From Acidimicrobiaceae bacterium (GTDB lineage Bacteria; Actinomycetota; Acidimicrobiia; Acidimicrobiales; RAAP-2): DNA of 64,000 nucleotides. Every line of letters begins with the position of its first letter. Within the stretch, counting starts at the first letter, position 1. The translations under genes and the position numbers were made by a program. Shown here in pieces: positions 13,305 through 23,217 of this stretch. The stretch covers positions 36,173 to 100,172 of the forward strand of contig PKWW01000070.1 in assembly GCA_003132165.1 (NCBI GenBank), written 5' to 3'. Under the pieces are notes generated by a model that ran no database searches, was not told where the DNA came from, and was given only the letters and a program-made list of their open reading frames with translations.

Positions 13305-13308
13305 ACGA

Positions 13309-14016
13309 ATGGACCGCGACGAACAGCGCTTGCTGTTGACCAACGGCTCACTCGAAGTCGAAGGGCGGGTCGTCGGTTCGTCGAACCAGGCCTTGCTCGT
13401 GAACGTCACGCTCGACGGCGTCACCGCGAAAGCCTGTTACAAGGCCGAGGCTGGTGAGCGCCCTCTCTGGGACTTCCCCGACGGGCTCTGGCGCCGCGAG
13501 GTCGCGGCCTACGAACTTGACGTGGCACTCGCCACCGACCTCGTGCCCACCACGGTCGCGCGCGAGGACGCCCCGTTCGGAGCCGGATCGCTCCAGTGGT
13601 GGGTGGACGACACGCTCGAGGATCATTACTTCACGCTGCGCGAGCGCCCCGAGTTCTACGACTGGTTCGCCTCGCTCGCGGCCTTTGACGTGGTGGCGAA
13701 CAACGCCGACCGCAAGGCCGGGCACGTGCTCTTCGACGGCGTGCGCTGCTGGGCGATCGACAACGGACTCTGCTTCCACGAGGAGGAGAAGTTGCGCACG
13801 GTCATCTGGGAGTTCGCCGGACTCGACGTGGATCCGGACCTGCTCGAGCGAATCGACCGATTCGCGAAGGGGGCGACGGGAAAACTCGGGGACTTCCTCA
13901 ATCCCCACGAACTGGCCTTCGCCCAGATGCGCGCGCACAACCTCGTCGAGAACGCGAATTACCCGGTGCCCGACGAGGACCGCGACTGGCCGCCCTACCC
14001 CTGGCCGTTGATCTAA
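13309..14016 (+). CDS. SCO1664 family protein (PI3/PI4-kinase-like fold)
   Basis: MDRDEQRLLLTNGSLEVEGRVVGSSNQALL...AAFDVVANNADRKAGHVLFD...WAIDNGLCFH. Confidence 0.85.
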   Translation: MDRDEQRLLLTNGSLEVEGRVVGSSNQALLVNVTLDGVTAKACYKAEAGERPLWDFPDGLWRREVAAYELDVALATDLVPTTVAREDAPFGAGSLQWWVDDTLEDHYFTLRERPEFYDWFASLAAFDVVANNADRKAGHVLFDGVRCWAIDNGLCFHEEEKLRTVIWEFAGLDVDPDLLERIDRFAKGATGKLGDFLNPHELAFAQMRAHNLVENANYPVPDEDRDWPPYPWPLI

Positions 14017-15491
14017 AGCAGCGGAACCAGGTCGCTTTCGAATTCGGGCACGCCCGACTCGAGCATGAAGAAGGTGATCACCGCGCCGACGCCGAAGAAA
14101 CCTGCGGCCCACCAGAACGCGACCGCGTAGCCGTGCAACGTCGCGGCAGTCGCCAACGTCTTGGAAGACAGTCTCGACGGGCTTTTCAAATGTTGCATCG
14201 CGTGCAGCGACACCGACACCGCGATCGTGTTCAACAGCGCCGTGCCCATCGAGCCGCCGACCTGCTGGGTCGTGTTCACGAGTGCCGACGCGGCACCGGC
14301 GTCGCGGTGTTGGATGGCGGCGGTGGCACTCGCGGTCGCCGGAGCGAAGATGAGCCCGAGGCCCATACCGAGCACTACCAATCCGGGCAGCACGTGGTCA
14401 ACGTAGTCCGAGTTCGCCGGCAACCTCGTGAACAGGATCATGCCCATCATCCCGAGCACCATGCCCACTGGTATCAAGGGACGCGGTCCGACCTTCGCGA
14501 GTAACCGCGCACTGGCGATCGTGGCGGTGAACGCGATCGCCGCCACGAGCGGCAGAAAAGCGATGCCGGTGCGCATGGGTGAAAAACCGAGCGTCGACTG
14601 CAGGTAGTAGGCGAGGAACAAGGAAACGCCGAACATCCCCACACTGGTGATGAAGAGCGCAATGAGTGATCCGCTGCGTGTGCGGTCGAGCAGCAACCGC
14701 AGTGGAAGCAGGGGGTGCTTGGAGCGTTGCTGCCAGAGAATGAACAGTGCCAGTAGTGCCACGCCCACGACGAGACTCGACCAGGTGTAGTTGTTCGACC
14801 AACTCGTCGTAACGGCGTGACCGAGCCCGTAGACGACGAAGAAGAGCCCACCACTGGCGAGCGCGGTCCCGAGCACGTCGAGGCGGGTCCGGTGATGGCC
14901 CTTGTCCCCGTTGACGAAGAGTGCCACGCCCACCAGCGCTGCGGCGGCGAAGAACAGGTTGATGAACAGACACCAGCGCCACGACGCCCATTGGGTCAAC
15001 GCACCGCCCAGCAGGAGCCCGATTGCGGCACCCGAGCCCCCGATTGCGCCGTAGATGGCGAAGGCCTTGGCGCGCTCCTTCGGCTCGGTGAAGGTCACGG
15101 TCAGCGCCGCGAGTGCGGCGGGCGCGAGCAGGGCCCCGAAGACTCCCTGCACCGCCCTGGCCGTCACCAGCATCGAGAAACTGTGCGCCGTGCCCCCTAG
15201 CGCCGAGGCGAGTGCGAATCCGGCGAGCCCGACGAACAGCGAGTTACGCCGCCCCCACAGATCGCTCAAGCGACCCCCGAGCAGCAGCAACGAGCCGAAG
15301 GCCAAGGCGTAGGCAGTGATCAACCATTGTCGATTCCCGGTGGAAAAGTGGAGTGACAACTGCGCACGTGGCAGCGCAATGTTGATGACCGTCGCATCGA
15401 GCGCCACCATAAGTTGCGCGATGCTCAACACCGCCAGCGCCCACCAACGACGGGCGTGCGAAGAGACGTGAGTAGTGGACATAACTTTCAT
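14013..15491 (-). CDS. MFS transporter, DHA2/EmrB-QacA-like
   Basis: LSIAQLMVALDATVINIALP, GGRLSDLWGRR motifs, ~14 TM. Confidence 0.92.
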   Translation of the reverse strand: MKVMSTTHVSSHARRWWALAVLSIAQLMVALDATVINIALPRAQLSLHFSTGNRQWLITAYALAFGSLLLLGGRLSDLWGRRNSLFVGLAGFALASALGGTAHSFSMLVTARAVQGVFGALLAPAALAALTVTFTEPKERAKAFAIYGAIGGSGAAIGLLLGGALTQWASWRWCLFINLFFAAAALVGVALFVNGDKGHHRTRLDVLGTALASGGLFFVVYGLGHAVTTSWSNNYTWSSLVVGVALLALFILWQQRSKHPLLPLRLLLDRTRSGSLIALFITSVGMFGVSLFLAYYLQSTLGFSPMRTGIAFLPLVAAIAFTATIASARLLAKVGPRPLIPVGMVLGMMGMILFTRLPANSDYVDHVLPGLVVLGMGLGLIFAPATASATAAIQHRDAGAASALVNTTQQVGGSMGTALLNTIAVSVSLHAMQHLKSPSRLSSKTLATAATLHGYAVAFWWAAGFFGVGAVITFFMLESGVPEFESDLVPLL

Positions 15492-15534
15492 CCCAGCCTA
15501 AAGAATCGAATGATAAAAGTGGCGCATTAAGCGC

Positions 15535-15561
15535 GAATCCCCGGCCATCGGCCGGGGATTC
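15535..15561 (-). terminator. Hairpin downstream of etfA
   Basis: Perfect 12-bp stem, 3-nt loop: GAATCCCCGGCC-ATC-GGCCGGGGATTC. Confidence 0.7.
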
Positions 15562-15584
15562 GAACGCAGAAAACCTTCGTGAAA

Positions 15585-16553
15585 CTAGCCGCGAGCCTTC
15601 AGCGCTTCGATCAGGGCGGGCAGTACCTTGTGCACGTCACCCACGATGCCGAAGTCGGCAATCTGGAAGATCGGTGCATCGGGATCCTTGTTGATCGCAA
15701 CGATGTTCTTGGAACCCTTCATGCCGACCATGTGCTGGGTCGCGCCCGAGATGCCGCACGCGATGTACACGGTGGGCTTCACGGTCTTGCCGGTTTGGCC
15801 AACCTGGTGCGAGTACGGAACCCATCCGGCGTCGACGATTGCTCGGCTCGCGCCCGGTGCGCCGTGGAGTAGCTTCGCCACTTCCTCGACGAGGGCGTAC
15901 TTGTCGGCTTCGCCGAGTCCGCGACCACCCGCGACGACCACGGCCGCTTCCTCGAGCTTCGGACCGGTGCGCTCTTCGACGTGACTGGTCACAATCGTGG
16001 CGGTGCCGGCGGTGCCGGTGTCACCAGCCGAGATGCTGACCACCGAGGCGGCGAGGCCTTCGGAGGACTCGACGACGAACGACTTCGCGCGCACGACGAC
16101 GATGCCGGGGCCCTCGCCGGTGAAGTGCGCCTTCACCGTCTGGGTGCCACCGAAGACGGGGTGCTCGGTGACGAGTCCGCCTTCGTCGGAGAGTCCGGTG
16201 ACGTTGGTCAGCACGGGGCGGTCGAGGCGCGCCGACAGACGGCCCGCGATGTCGCGACCGTCGTAGCTCGACGGGACGAGAATCACGTCAGGTGCGCCGT
16301 TACTCGCCACGAGTGCCGTGATCGCCGAAGCGACCGGCACACCGGGCAGCGCGCCCGCGAGGTCGCCGACCTCATAGAGCGTGGTCGCACCGAACTCGCC
16401 GGCTTCCGCGGCGAGGGCAGCGGCGTTGTCGCCCCACGTGATTGCCGAGACCGTCGCGCCAAAGTTACGCGCGTGGCTCAGCAGTTCGAGTGATGTTGTC
16501 GTGAGCGAACCGTTCGAAGGCTCGACGACGACCCAGATGTTTGAAAGTGCCAT
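15585..16553 (-). CDS. etfA: Electron transfer flavoprotein alpha subunit
   Basis: VVVAGGRGL...[44 protein letters not shown] signature. Confidence 0.96.
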   Translation of the reverse strand: MALSNIWVVVEPSNGSLTTTSLELLSHARNFGATVSAITWGDNAAALAAEAGEFGATTLYEVGDLAGALPGVPVASAITALVASNGAPDVILVPSSYDGRDIAGRLSARLDRPVLTNVTGLSDEGGLVTEHPVFGGTQTVKAHFTGEGPGIVVVRAKSFVVESSEGLAASVVSISAGDTGTAGTATIVTSHVEERTGPKLEEAAVVVAGGRGLGEADKYALVEEVAKLLHGAPGASRAIVDAGWVPYSHQVGQTGKTVKPTVYIACGISGATQHMVGMKGSKNIVAINKDPDAPIFQIADFGIVGDVHKVLPALIEALKARG

Positions 16554-16564
16554 GACCGTATCTC

Positions 16565-17338
16565 CTACAGAACTTTGATTGATTCGAGGAACGCCACGAT
16601 CTTCTCAGCGCCGTCACCCTCGTCGACGTACTTCTCTCCGCCCGTGCGCGATTCCGCGACAACGACGTCGGTGATCTCCTGGCGCGCGCCGGCGGGGCCG
16701 ACGGCACCGCTCAGTCCGAGGTCAGCGACCGACAGCACCTCAACTGGCTTGGACTTGGCGGCCATGATGCCCTTGAAGGACGCGTAGCGCGGCTCGACGA
16801 CACCGGCGGTGACGGTGACGACCGCGGGCAGCGGTGCGGTGACCTCGTCGTAACCGGACTCGGTCTGACGATCGACCTTCACGGTCGAACCATCGATCGT
16901 GACCGACTTGGCGAAGGTGATCGACGGCAGGCCGAGCAGTTCGGCGAGCTGTACCGGCGTCGTGCCGGTGTAGCCGTCGCTCGACTCGGTCGCGCACAGG
17001 ATCAGGTCGGGGACATCGCGACGAATTACGGCAGCGAGCACTTTGGCGGTGCCGAGCGCGTCCGTGCCTCGAATCGAATCGTCACTCACGATCACGGCCT
17101 TCGCGGCACCCATGGCGAGCGCGTTGCGCAGTCCGGCGACGTCAGCGGCCGATCCCATCGAGACGACGGTCACTTCACCGCTGCCGGCCTTGTCAACCAG
17201 CTGCAGCGCCATTTCGACACCGTAGGTGTCGGCCTCGTCAAGAATCAATTTGCCCGAACGATCCAGATTGTGCGACGAGTCAAACGACTGTGGCGCAGCG
17301 GGGTCCGGGATTTGCTTTACACATACGACAACGTTCAT
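16565..17338 (-). CDS. etfB: Electron transfer flavoprotein beta subunit
   Basis: MNVVVCVKQIPDP...DEADTYGVEMALQL...ATESSDGYTGTTPVQLAELLGLP. Confidence 0.96.
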   Translation of the reverse strand: MNVVVCVKQIPDPAAPQSFDSSHNLDRSGKLILDEADTYGVEMALQLVDKAGSGEVTVVSMGSAADVAGLRNALAMGAAKAVIVSDDSIRGTDALGTAKVLAAVIRRDVPDLILCATESSDGYTGTTPVQLAELLGLPSITFAKSVTIDGSTVKVDRQTESGYDEVTAPLPAVVTVTAGVVEPRYASFKGIMAAKSKPVEVLSVADLGLSGAVGPAGARQEITDVVVAESRTGGEKYVDEGDGAEKIVAFLESIKVL

Positions 17339-17384
17339 ACCCTTTAATCTATTGCATTACTGACCAGTAGGAAAAAGCGACCGG

Positions 17385-18104
17385 TCAGCGGACGAGCGCC
17401 ATCGCCGTCTTGGGATCGTCGGTGATGATACTGGCGACCCCGAGTGCAGCCATTGCCGTGATATCCGTTGGATTATTGACCGTCCAGACGTTCACGCTGA
17501 GCTCGAGTTCACCGGCGAGCGACATCGCCTCGGGGGTCACGGTCGAGAAATAGGGGTTGACCGCGTCAAGCCCGAGCACGTGGGCCTGGGTCATCGCACT
17601 CGTGATCTCCACGTCCCAGATCAGCCAGCCAATCGGGATCACCGGGTCAATGGACCGCACGACCGCACAGGTCGCGAGGTCGAATGAGGAAATCATCACT
17701 GAATCCGCCCAGTTCCAATCGTGCAGGGAACCAACAACCTGCCGGGCGAAGTCACCGGTCGGGTCGTAGGTGGGCTCGCTCGGGTGCTGGATGTTCTTGA
17801 TCTCAACGTTCACACGAATTCCACGGCACGCGTCCATAGCCTGCTCCAAGGAGGGTACGTGGTCCGGTAACTCTCGGCGCGTGCACCGGGCGATCACCGA
17901 TTCGCCAATGACGGGGTCGTGGTGGACGACGAGTTCGCCATCGCTGGTTCGCCGTACATCGAGTTCGACGCCGTCGACACCGAGTTCCTTCGCCGCGAGG
18001 AACGCCGAAACGGTGTTCTCCCTCTCACTCGTGTGGAGCCCTCGATGGGCGTAAATCGCTGGCACGAACACGAGTTTGGCAGGTCCGGGGTCCCGACGAC
18101 GCAC
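17385..18104 (-). CDS. Glycerophosphodiester phosphodiesterase family protein
   Basis: YAHRGLHTSERENTVSAFLAAKELGVDGVELDVRRTSDGELVVHHDP. Confidence 0.93.
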   Translation of the reverse strand: MRRRDPGPAKLVFVPAIYAHRGLHTSERENTVSAFLAAKELGVDGVELDVRRTSDGELVVHHDPVIGESVIARCTRRELPDHVPSLEQAMDACRGIRVNVEIKNIQHPSEPTYDPTGDFARQVVGSLHDWNWADSVMISSFDLATCAVVRSIDPVIPIGWLIWDVEITSAMTQAHVLGLDAVNPYFSTVTPEAMSLAGELELSVNVWTVNNPTDITAMAALGVASIITDDPKTAMALVR

Positions 18105-18226
18105 GCTGGAGCGAGAGAAAAGCCAAATAACCCTTGTATTTCCTCACCTACTTAAGTAAAATTTCATTCCCCGCCGTAATAGCTTTCTCAGGAAAGTCAT
18201 GCGGTTTAGCCAATAAAGGATTTGTC

Positions 18227-18523
18227 ATGTCGTTGATCTGGAACCGAACTCATGCATGGGATGACGCCGACTGGCGTTCAGACGCAGCCTGCCGCGACAC
18301 TGAGCCCGAGCTCTTCTTCCCGGTGGGAACCACCGGCATGGCGACTGACCAGATCGAGTCCGCGAAGCGCGTGTGCGACAACTGTGACGCCCAGAAGGCG
18401 TGTCTCGAGTTCGCCCTCGCGACCAACCAGGAATCCGGTGTCTGGGGTGGCACGACCGAGGACGAGCGTCGCAAGCTGCGCAAGCAGTGGCTCGCCGCGC
18501 GACGTCGCTCCATCGCTAACTAA
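18227..18523 (+). CDS. WhiB family transcriptional regulator (WhiB1-like)
   Basis: DWRSDAACRDTEPELFFP, CDNCDAQKAC, GVWGGTTEDERR; aaagga upstream of ATG 18227. Confidence 0.93.
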   Translation: MSLIWNRTHAWDDADWRSDAACRDTEPELFFPVGTTGMATDQIESAKRVCDNCDAQKACLEFALATNQESGVWGGTTEDERRKLRKQWLAARRRSIAN

Positions 18524-20007
18524 AGTCGGGCGGTCGTAGGCACGACCACCCGTACGAACGTCCCTCCGCCCTCGGCGTTGGGAACACTCTTCATCTCGAT
18601 CGTCCCGTGGAGTTGCGTGCGAACGAGGTCGCGCACGATCGAAAGTCCGAGGCTCGTCGGCACTTCGAGCGAGAAATCTTCGCCGAGCCCTCGGCCGTTG
18701 TCACGAATCTCGGCGACTGCGCTGCCGCCCTCTTGGAAGAGGTTGAGCGTCACGACACCGACCTGCTCGTTGTCGTTGTCGCCGAAGTCGACGAACGCGT
18801 GCTCGACGGCGTTGGTGAGCAGCTCGGCGAGCGCGACCGCGAGCGGCGTCGCCAGATCGGTCGACAGGGTGCCGAGCTCGCCGTTCACGATGATCTCGAC
18901 GGGATGCAGTGCGAGCACCGTGTCCTCGACGAGCAATACGAGCGAGCGGACGATCTCGTCGAACACCACTTCCTCGCCCGGCTCTCGCGAGAGCACCTCG
19001 TGCACGACCGCGATTGATCGGATCCGACGTTCGGCCTCCTGCAGCGCGTTTCGCGTCTCGACCTCGTCGCTTCGCCGGGCCTGGAGTCGGAGCAATGATG
19101 AAATCGTCTGGAGGTTGTTCTTCACACGGTGGTGGACCTCCCTGACCGCCGCCTCCTTGTTGAGCACGACCCGGTTCAGTTGGCGCAGGTCCGAGACATC
19201 GCGCACGAGCACGATGACGCCGGTGGCGATGTTGTGGTCGATGAGCGGCACGCAGTGGAACATGATCGCCACGTCCTGGCCGCGGTCGATCTCCTCCATT
19301 GCGGGAATGGCGAACTCCAGCGAGCGCTCGACCACGCGCACACGAAGTCCCATCTCGCGAAGCGTATGCCCTTCGGCTGAAGCGTAGATACCCAGTCGGT
19401 GCAGCGCGTTCGTGGCGTTGGGGGTCGCGAACTCGACCTCACCGAGACCATCGATCAGGATGATGCCGTCGCCGACCCGTGGCATGCCGGGTCCGGCCAC
19501 GTCCTCCTCGCGGTAGGGAAAGGTGGCGTTCGCCACCATGGAGCAGAGACGCTCGAAGATCGACAGATAGGCCTGCTCGTAGAGCGAGGCTGGCCCGCGC
19601 AGCGGTCCCTGGAGACGGACCATCACCGCGACGATCCTCGTCCCGAAACGCACCGGCACGCACCACACGGGCACCACCTCGTCAACCTTGTCGATCTTCA
19701 CCTCGCCGACGTTCATGGTTCCGCTCTCGAATGCCAGGCGGACGAGCGGCCACGCGTCGGCGCGTTGCGTCGTGCCGACGAGGTCATCGTTCAACAACGT
19801 GGAGCGATTGTTCGGACGCATCTGACCGAGCACGACGAAGTTCTCGGCCCCGCGGTTCGAAGGTTCGTCGACCTTGGCCATGAGCAGCATGTCCGAGAAG
19901 GAGAGGTCCGACAGCAGTGACCACGACGCCGTGAGACGAAGGAGATGGTCAATGGAATGCTCGTCCAGATCCGTTCGCAGCGAGGCGAGTTCGGCGAGCG
20001 TCGCCAT
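18520..20007 (-). CDS. pdtaS: PdtaS-like sensor histidine kinase (HisKA_2/HWE-type)
   Basis: EVHHRVKNNLQTISSLLRLQARR, C-terminal HATPase (NGRGLGEDF); GAF-PAS-like N-terminal region; adjacent to whiB. Confidence 0.88.
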   Translation of the reverse strand: MATLAELASLRTDLDEHSIDHLLRLTASWSLLSDLSFSDMLLMAKVDEPSNRGAENFVVLGQMRPNNRSTLLNDDLVGTTQRADAWPLVRLAFESGTMNVGEVKIDKVDEVVPVWCVPVRFGTRIVAVMVRLQGPLRGPASLYEQAYLSIFERLCSMVANATFPYREEDVAGPGMPRVGDGIILIDGLGEVEFATPNATNALHRLGIYASAEGHTLREMGLRVRVVERSLEFAIPAMEEIDRGQDVAIMFHCVPLIDHNIATGVIVLVRDVSDLRQLNRVVLNKEAAVREVHHRVKNNLQTISSLLRLQARRSDEVETRNALQEAERRIRSIAVVHEVLSREPGEEVVFDEIVRSLVLLVEDTVLALHPVEIIVNGELGTLSTDLATPLAVALAELLTNAVEHAFVDFGDNDNEQVGVVTLNLFQEGGSAVAEIRDNGRGLGEDFSLEVPTSLGLSIVRDLVRTQLHGTIEMKSVPNAEGGGTFVRVVVPTTARL

Positions 20008-20882
20008 CAGCTGGCCCGAATCGGCACGAGCTGACGCTGACGTTGGGTGTAACTCGCGAGCTGGTGCACACCCCTCGCCTCCAGGAGATCAGCCAGGTCA
20101 CCCGAGCGCTCGCCCACCCGCTCGAGGCGGTGCGCGTCGCTCGCGGTGGTGAACGTGAGGCCCTTGGCGACCAGGCGATCGAGAAAACCTTGAGCCGGAT
20201 ACTGCTCGCCGATCGGCTTCACCCAGCCGGCCGACGAACACTCGATTGATACGTCCGCGCGCTGCGCCGATTCGGCCATGCGGTCCCAGAACTCCGCGGG
20301 ATCCGACGAGTAGTGCCCGGCGACCTTGATGAGGTCGGGATGAGCGAGCACGTCGACCGAGTTCGAGGATGCCAATTCGTCCAGCGCCTCGGCGTAGTCA
20401 GACCAGCATCGCTCGACGTCGCGAACCTTCCACTCGTGCATCTGCACATCGTTGTCGATGTCATCGAACTGCCACGTTCCGAGCCAGTGCACCGAACCGA
20501 TCAGGACGTCGAAGGGGTACTGGGCGAGCAGGGACGAGACGTCGTCCATCTGACCGCGGTAGAAATCCACCTCTAGACCGATCTTGACGGGAAGTCCCTG
20601 ATCCTTCGCCGCCTGGGCCAGGTTGACGTACTGTTCGAGCGAGTTCCTCGCGTGAAAGTCGAAGTACTCGGCCATGATCGGGCTCGTGGGCTCGTGGCCG
20701 AGTTTCTCCCAGAACGGCCCGACGGTCGCCATCACATCGACGAAGCGGTTGGCGTGCTCGGTGAGCGCGAGTTCGGTGACGCCGTGCGCGGCGGCTTCGT
20801 CACAGTACGCGGCGATCTGATCCAACTTGAACCACACCGACGACTCCGAATGGGGCCAGAGATGAAGGTGATAGTCAATCAC
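20007..20882 (-). CDS. PHP-domain histidinol-phosphatase-like protein
   Basis: MIDYHLHLWPHSE, LTEHANRF, IGSVHWLG, HPDLIK, TTASDAHR. Confidence 0.85.
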   Translation of the reverse strand: MIDYHLHLWPHSESSVWFKLDQIAAYCDEAAAHGVTELALTEHANRFVDVMATVGPFWEKLGHEPTSPIMAEYFDFHARNSLEQYVNLAQAAKDQGLPVKIGLEVDFYRGQMDDVSSLLAQYPFDVLIGSVHWLGTWQFDDIDNDVQMHEWKVRDVERCWSDYAEALDELASSNSVDVLAHPDLIKVAGHYSSDPAEFWDRMAESAQRADVSIECSSAGWVKPIGEQYPAQGFLDRLVAKGLTFTTASDAHRLERVGERSGDLADLLEARGVHQLASYTQRQRQLVPIRAS

Positions 20883-20900
20883 GTCAGGTCAACCAGGAGA

Positions 20901-21134
20901 TCAGGCGTTGCCGAAGCCGACGACGCGCTCGCTCGCCGACGTCGCGAACTCAACGTAGGCAATGCGCGAGGCGGGAACGCCGACGCGGCGGCCCTTGCGG
21001 TCGGTGAGCCAGAGAACCTTGTCCCCATTGAGAGCCTCCTCGACTTCCTTCATGATCTTCTCTCGCTTGGCGTCCTCGGGGAGTTCGACCTCAAGTTCCT
21101 TCATTGACTGCACGATGCCGATGCGAATATCCAT
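20901..21134 (-). CDS. DUF3107 family protein
   Basis: 77 aa MDIRIGIVQSMKELEVELPED...DRKGRRVGVPASRIAYVEFA. Confidence 0.88.
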   Translation of the reverse strand: MDIRIGIVQSMKELEVELPEDAKREKIMKEVEEALNGDKVLWLTDRKGRRVGVPASRIAYVEFATSASERVVGFGNA

Positions 21135-21152
21135 TACGACTCCTCTGTCACG

Positions 21153-22352
21153 GTGGCGACTTCCCCCATGTTACGGCGCTGGGGCATGATGAGAGGCGTG
21201 AGTGGTGAATCAGTCTCGGACCGCAACCGGCGTTGGGCGGCGACGATGGGGGGCTACGACGGCGGTGCGAATGACGTGACCGTGGCCCACCATGACTCCA
21301 CGGCGACGATTGACGTCACGAACTCGGCGGGTGCGGACGTCAATGGAAATCTCCTCGAGCGCGAACAGCAATTGGACCTTCTCCTCGCTTCGGGCGCTAC
21401 TCGTTCGAGCGGTGCAGGCCATCGCGTACGAGCTGAAGAGCCCGACGCGTTCCGGACCTGCTTCGAGAGGGACCGCGACCGCATCCTTCACTCGACCGCG
21501 TTCCGCCGCCTCGCGGGAAAGACTCAGGTCTTCGTCTTCCCGGACGATCACATGCGCACCCGTCTCACGCACGCTCTCGAAGTGGCCCAGGTCGCCACCG
21601 GTGTTGCGCGCGCCACCGGGCTCAACGTCGCGTTGACCGAGGCGATTGCCCTCGGACACGACTGCGGGCACGGACCCGGCGGGCACGCAAGTGAAGAGGC
21701 GCTCGACCCGTACGTCAACGGCGGATTCGACCACGCCACGTGGGGAGCCAACGTTTCGCTGCTCCCCCTCAATCTGTGCCTCGAGACGCTCGACGGCGTA
21801 CGCAACCACTCGTGGTCGCGACCGGCACCTTCGACGCCCGAAGGCGAAGTCGTCAGCTGGGCCGACCGGATCGCCTACGTCTGTCACGACTTCGAGGATG
21901 CGGTATCGGCGGCCATCGTCGATCCCAACGAGTTACCGGCGCTCGTGCGCGAACGTTGCGGCGAGCGACGGGGCCAGCAACTCGGCTCATTCATCAACGC
22001 AATGATCCGCACCATCAGAAGTACCGGCGTCATTGGCATGGACGCCCGTCACGCCGAGGCGCTCGCCGCGTTTCGGTTCTTCAACTACGAGTCCATCTAC
22101 CTGCGCGGTGCGTCGCGCCAACAGGCGTCAGCGGTCGTGGGAATGCTTCGCGCGCTCGTCGAGCACTTCGCCGCGCACCCGCACCAGATCCCCGACGTCG
22201 CCGAACGAGGCGGCGACGTCACGAGTCCGGCGCACGCACTCGAAGAGGCGGTCGCCTACGTCGCGGGGATGACCGACCGTTTCGCCTGTCGCAGCGCGGT
22301 GACCCTGCTCGACTGGCCCATTGACCAACTGCCGAATGGAATCGACCGTTAG
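21153..22352 (+). CDS. dgt: Deoxyguanosinetriphosphate triphosphohydrolase-like HD protein (start uncertain)
   Basis: DRDRILHSTAFRRLAGKTQVF, RTRLTHALEVAQ, LGHDCGHGPGGH. Confidence 0.9.
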   Translation: MATSPMLRRWGMMRGVSGESVSDRNRRWAATMGGYDGGANDVTVAHHDSTATIDVTNSAGADVNGNLLEREQQLDLLLASGATRSSGAGHRVRAEEPDAFRTCFERDRDRILHSTAFRRLAGKTQVFVFPDDHMRTRLTHALEVAQVATGVARATGLNVALTEAIALGHDCGHGPGGHASEEALDPYVNGGFDHATWGANVSLLPLNLCLETLDGVRNHSWSRPAPSTPEGEVVSWADRIAYVCHDFEDAVSAAIVDPNELPALVRERCGERRGQQLGSFINAMIRTIRSTGVIGMDARHAEALAAFRFFNYESIYLRGASRQQASAVVGMLRALVEHFAAHPHQIPDVAERGGDVTSPAHALEEAVAYVAGMTDRFACRSAVTLLDWPIDQLPNGIDR

Positions 22353-23194
22353 CCCTTCGTCGCGCGGCTGAGGTCGATGCCCGGAGGCGGGCCGCCCTGC
22401 ATCCACGCGGCGCGCTGCTCCGTCGTGCGGATCGCCGAGTGTTCGTGCGTGAGGATCCAGAATGTATTGGTACGAATGGCGTTCTCCACGGCGATGGCGA
22501 CCTCGGTGACGTCGATGCCGCTGTTCACCGCCTTCGCCGCGAAATCCGAAATCGCCTTCGTGGTCGGAGTCTCGTTGTAGCTCTTCAGTTCGTCGGGCAT
22601 GTTGCGGTGCGACTCGTGAATACGCGTACGCACGAAACCCGGGCAGAGGGCCGAGACCCCGACGTTCTTTCCACTCAGCAACAGCTCGTGAAAGAGGCAC
22701 TCCGAGATCCCCACCACCGCAAACTTGCTGGCGCAGTAGGCGCCCATGCCGGGTACACCGCCGAGGCCCGCGAGTGAACCGGTGTTCACCACGTGGCCCT
22801 CGTTCTGCTCGAGGAACATCGGCACGAACGCGTTGATGCCGTTGATGACCCCATCGACGTTGACGCCCATCACCCAGTCCCACACCTTCTTCGGCGTGCC
22901 GATTGCCGGACCCGCGCCGACTCCCGCATTGTTGAAGACAATGTGGGCGGTGCCGAATTCGCTGACGGCCGCGTCGCGCAACGCGAACACATCCGCTTCC
23001 TTCGCGACGTCGCCGAGCAGCCCGATCACGTTGGCCCCGCTCGCGCGAAGGCTCTCGACCGCTTCGTGCAGCGGCGCCGCCTCAATGTCGCCGAGCACCA
23101 GGTTCACGCCCGATGTTGCCAATTGTCGCGCGGTGGCGAGTCCGATACCGCTCGCTCCACCGGTGATTACCGCCGTCTTTCCTTGCAGTTCCAC
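22349..23194 (-). CDS. SDR family NAD(P)-dependent oxidoreductase
   Basis: VITGGASGIGLATARQLA, NNAGVG, YCASKFAV. Confidence 0.93.
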   Translation of the reverse strand: MELQGKTAVITGGASGIGLATARQLATSGVNLVLGDIEAAPLHEAVESLRASGANVIGLLGDVAKEADVFALRDAAVSEFGTAHIVFNNAGVGAGPAIGTPKKVWDWVMGVNVDGVINGINAFVPMFLEQNEGHVVNTGSLAGLGGVPGMGAYCASKFAVVGISECLFHELLLSGKNVGVSALCPGFVRTRIHESHRNMPDELKSYNETPTTKAISDFAAKAVNSGIDVTEVAIAVENAIRTNTFWILTHEHSAIRTTEQRAAWMQGGPPPGIDLSRATKG

Positions 23195-23217
23195 TGCCGC
23201 CCCCTCGTTGCGCTGAT

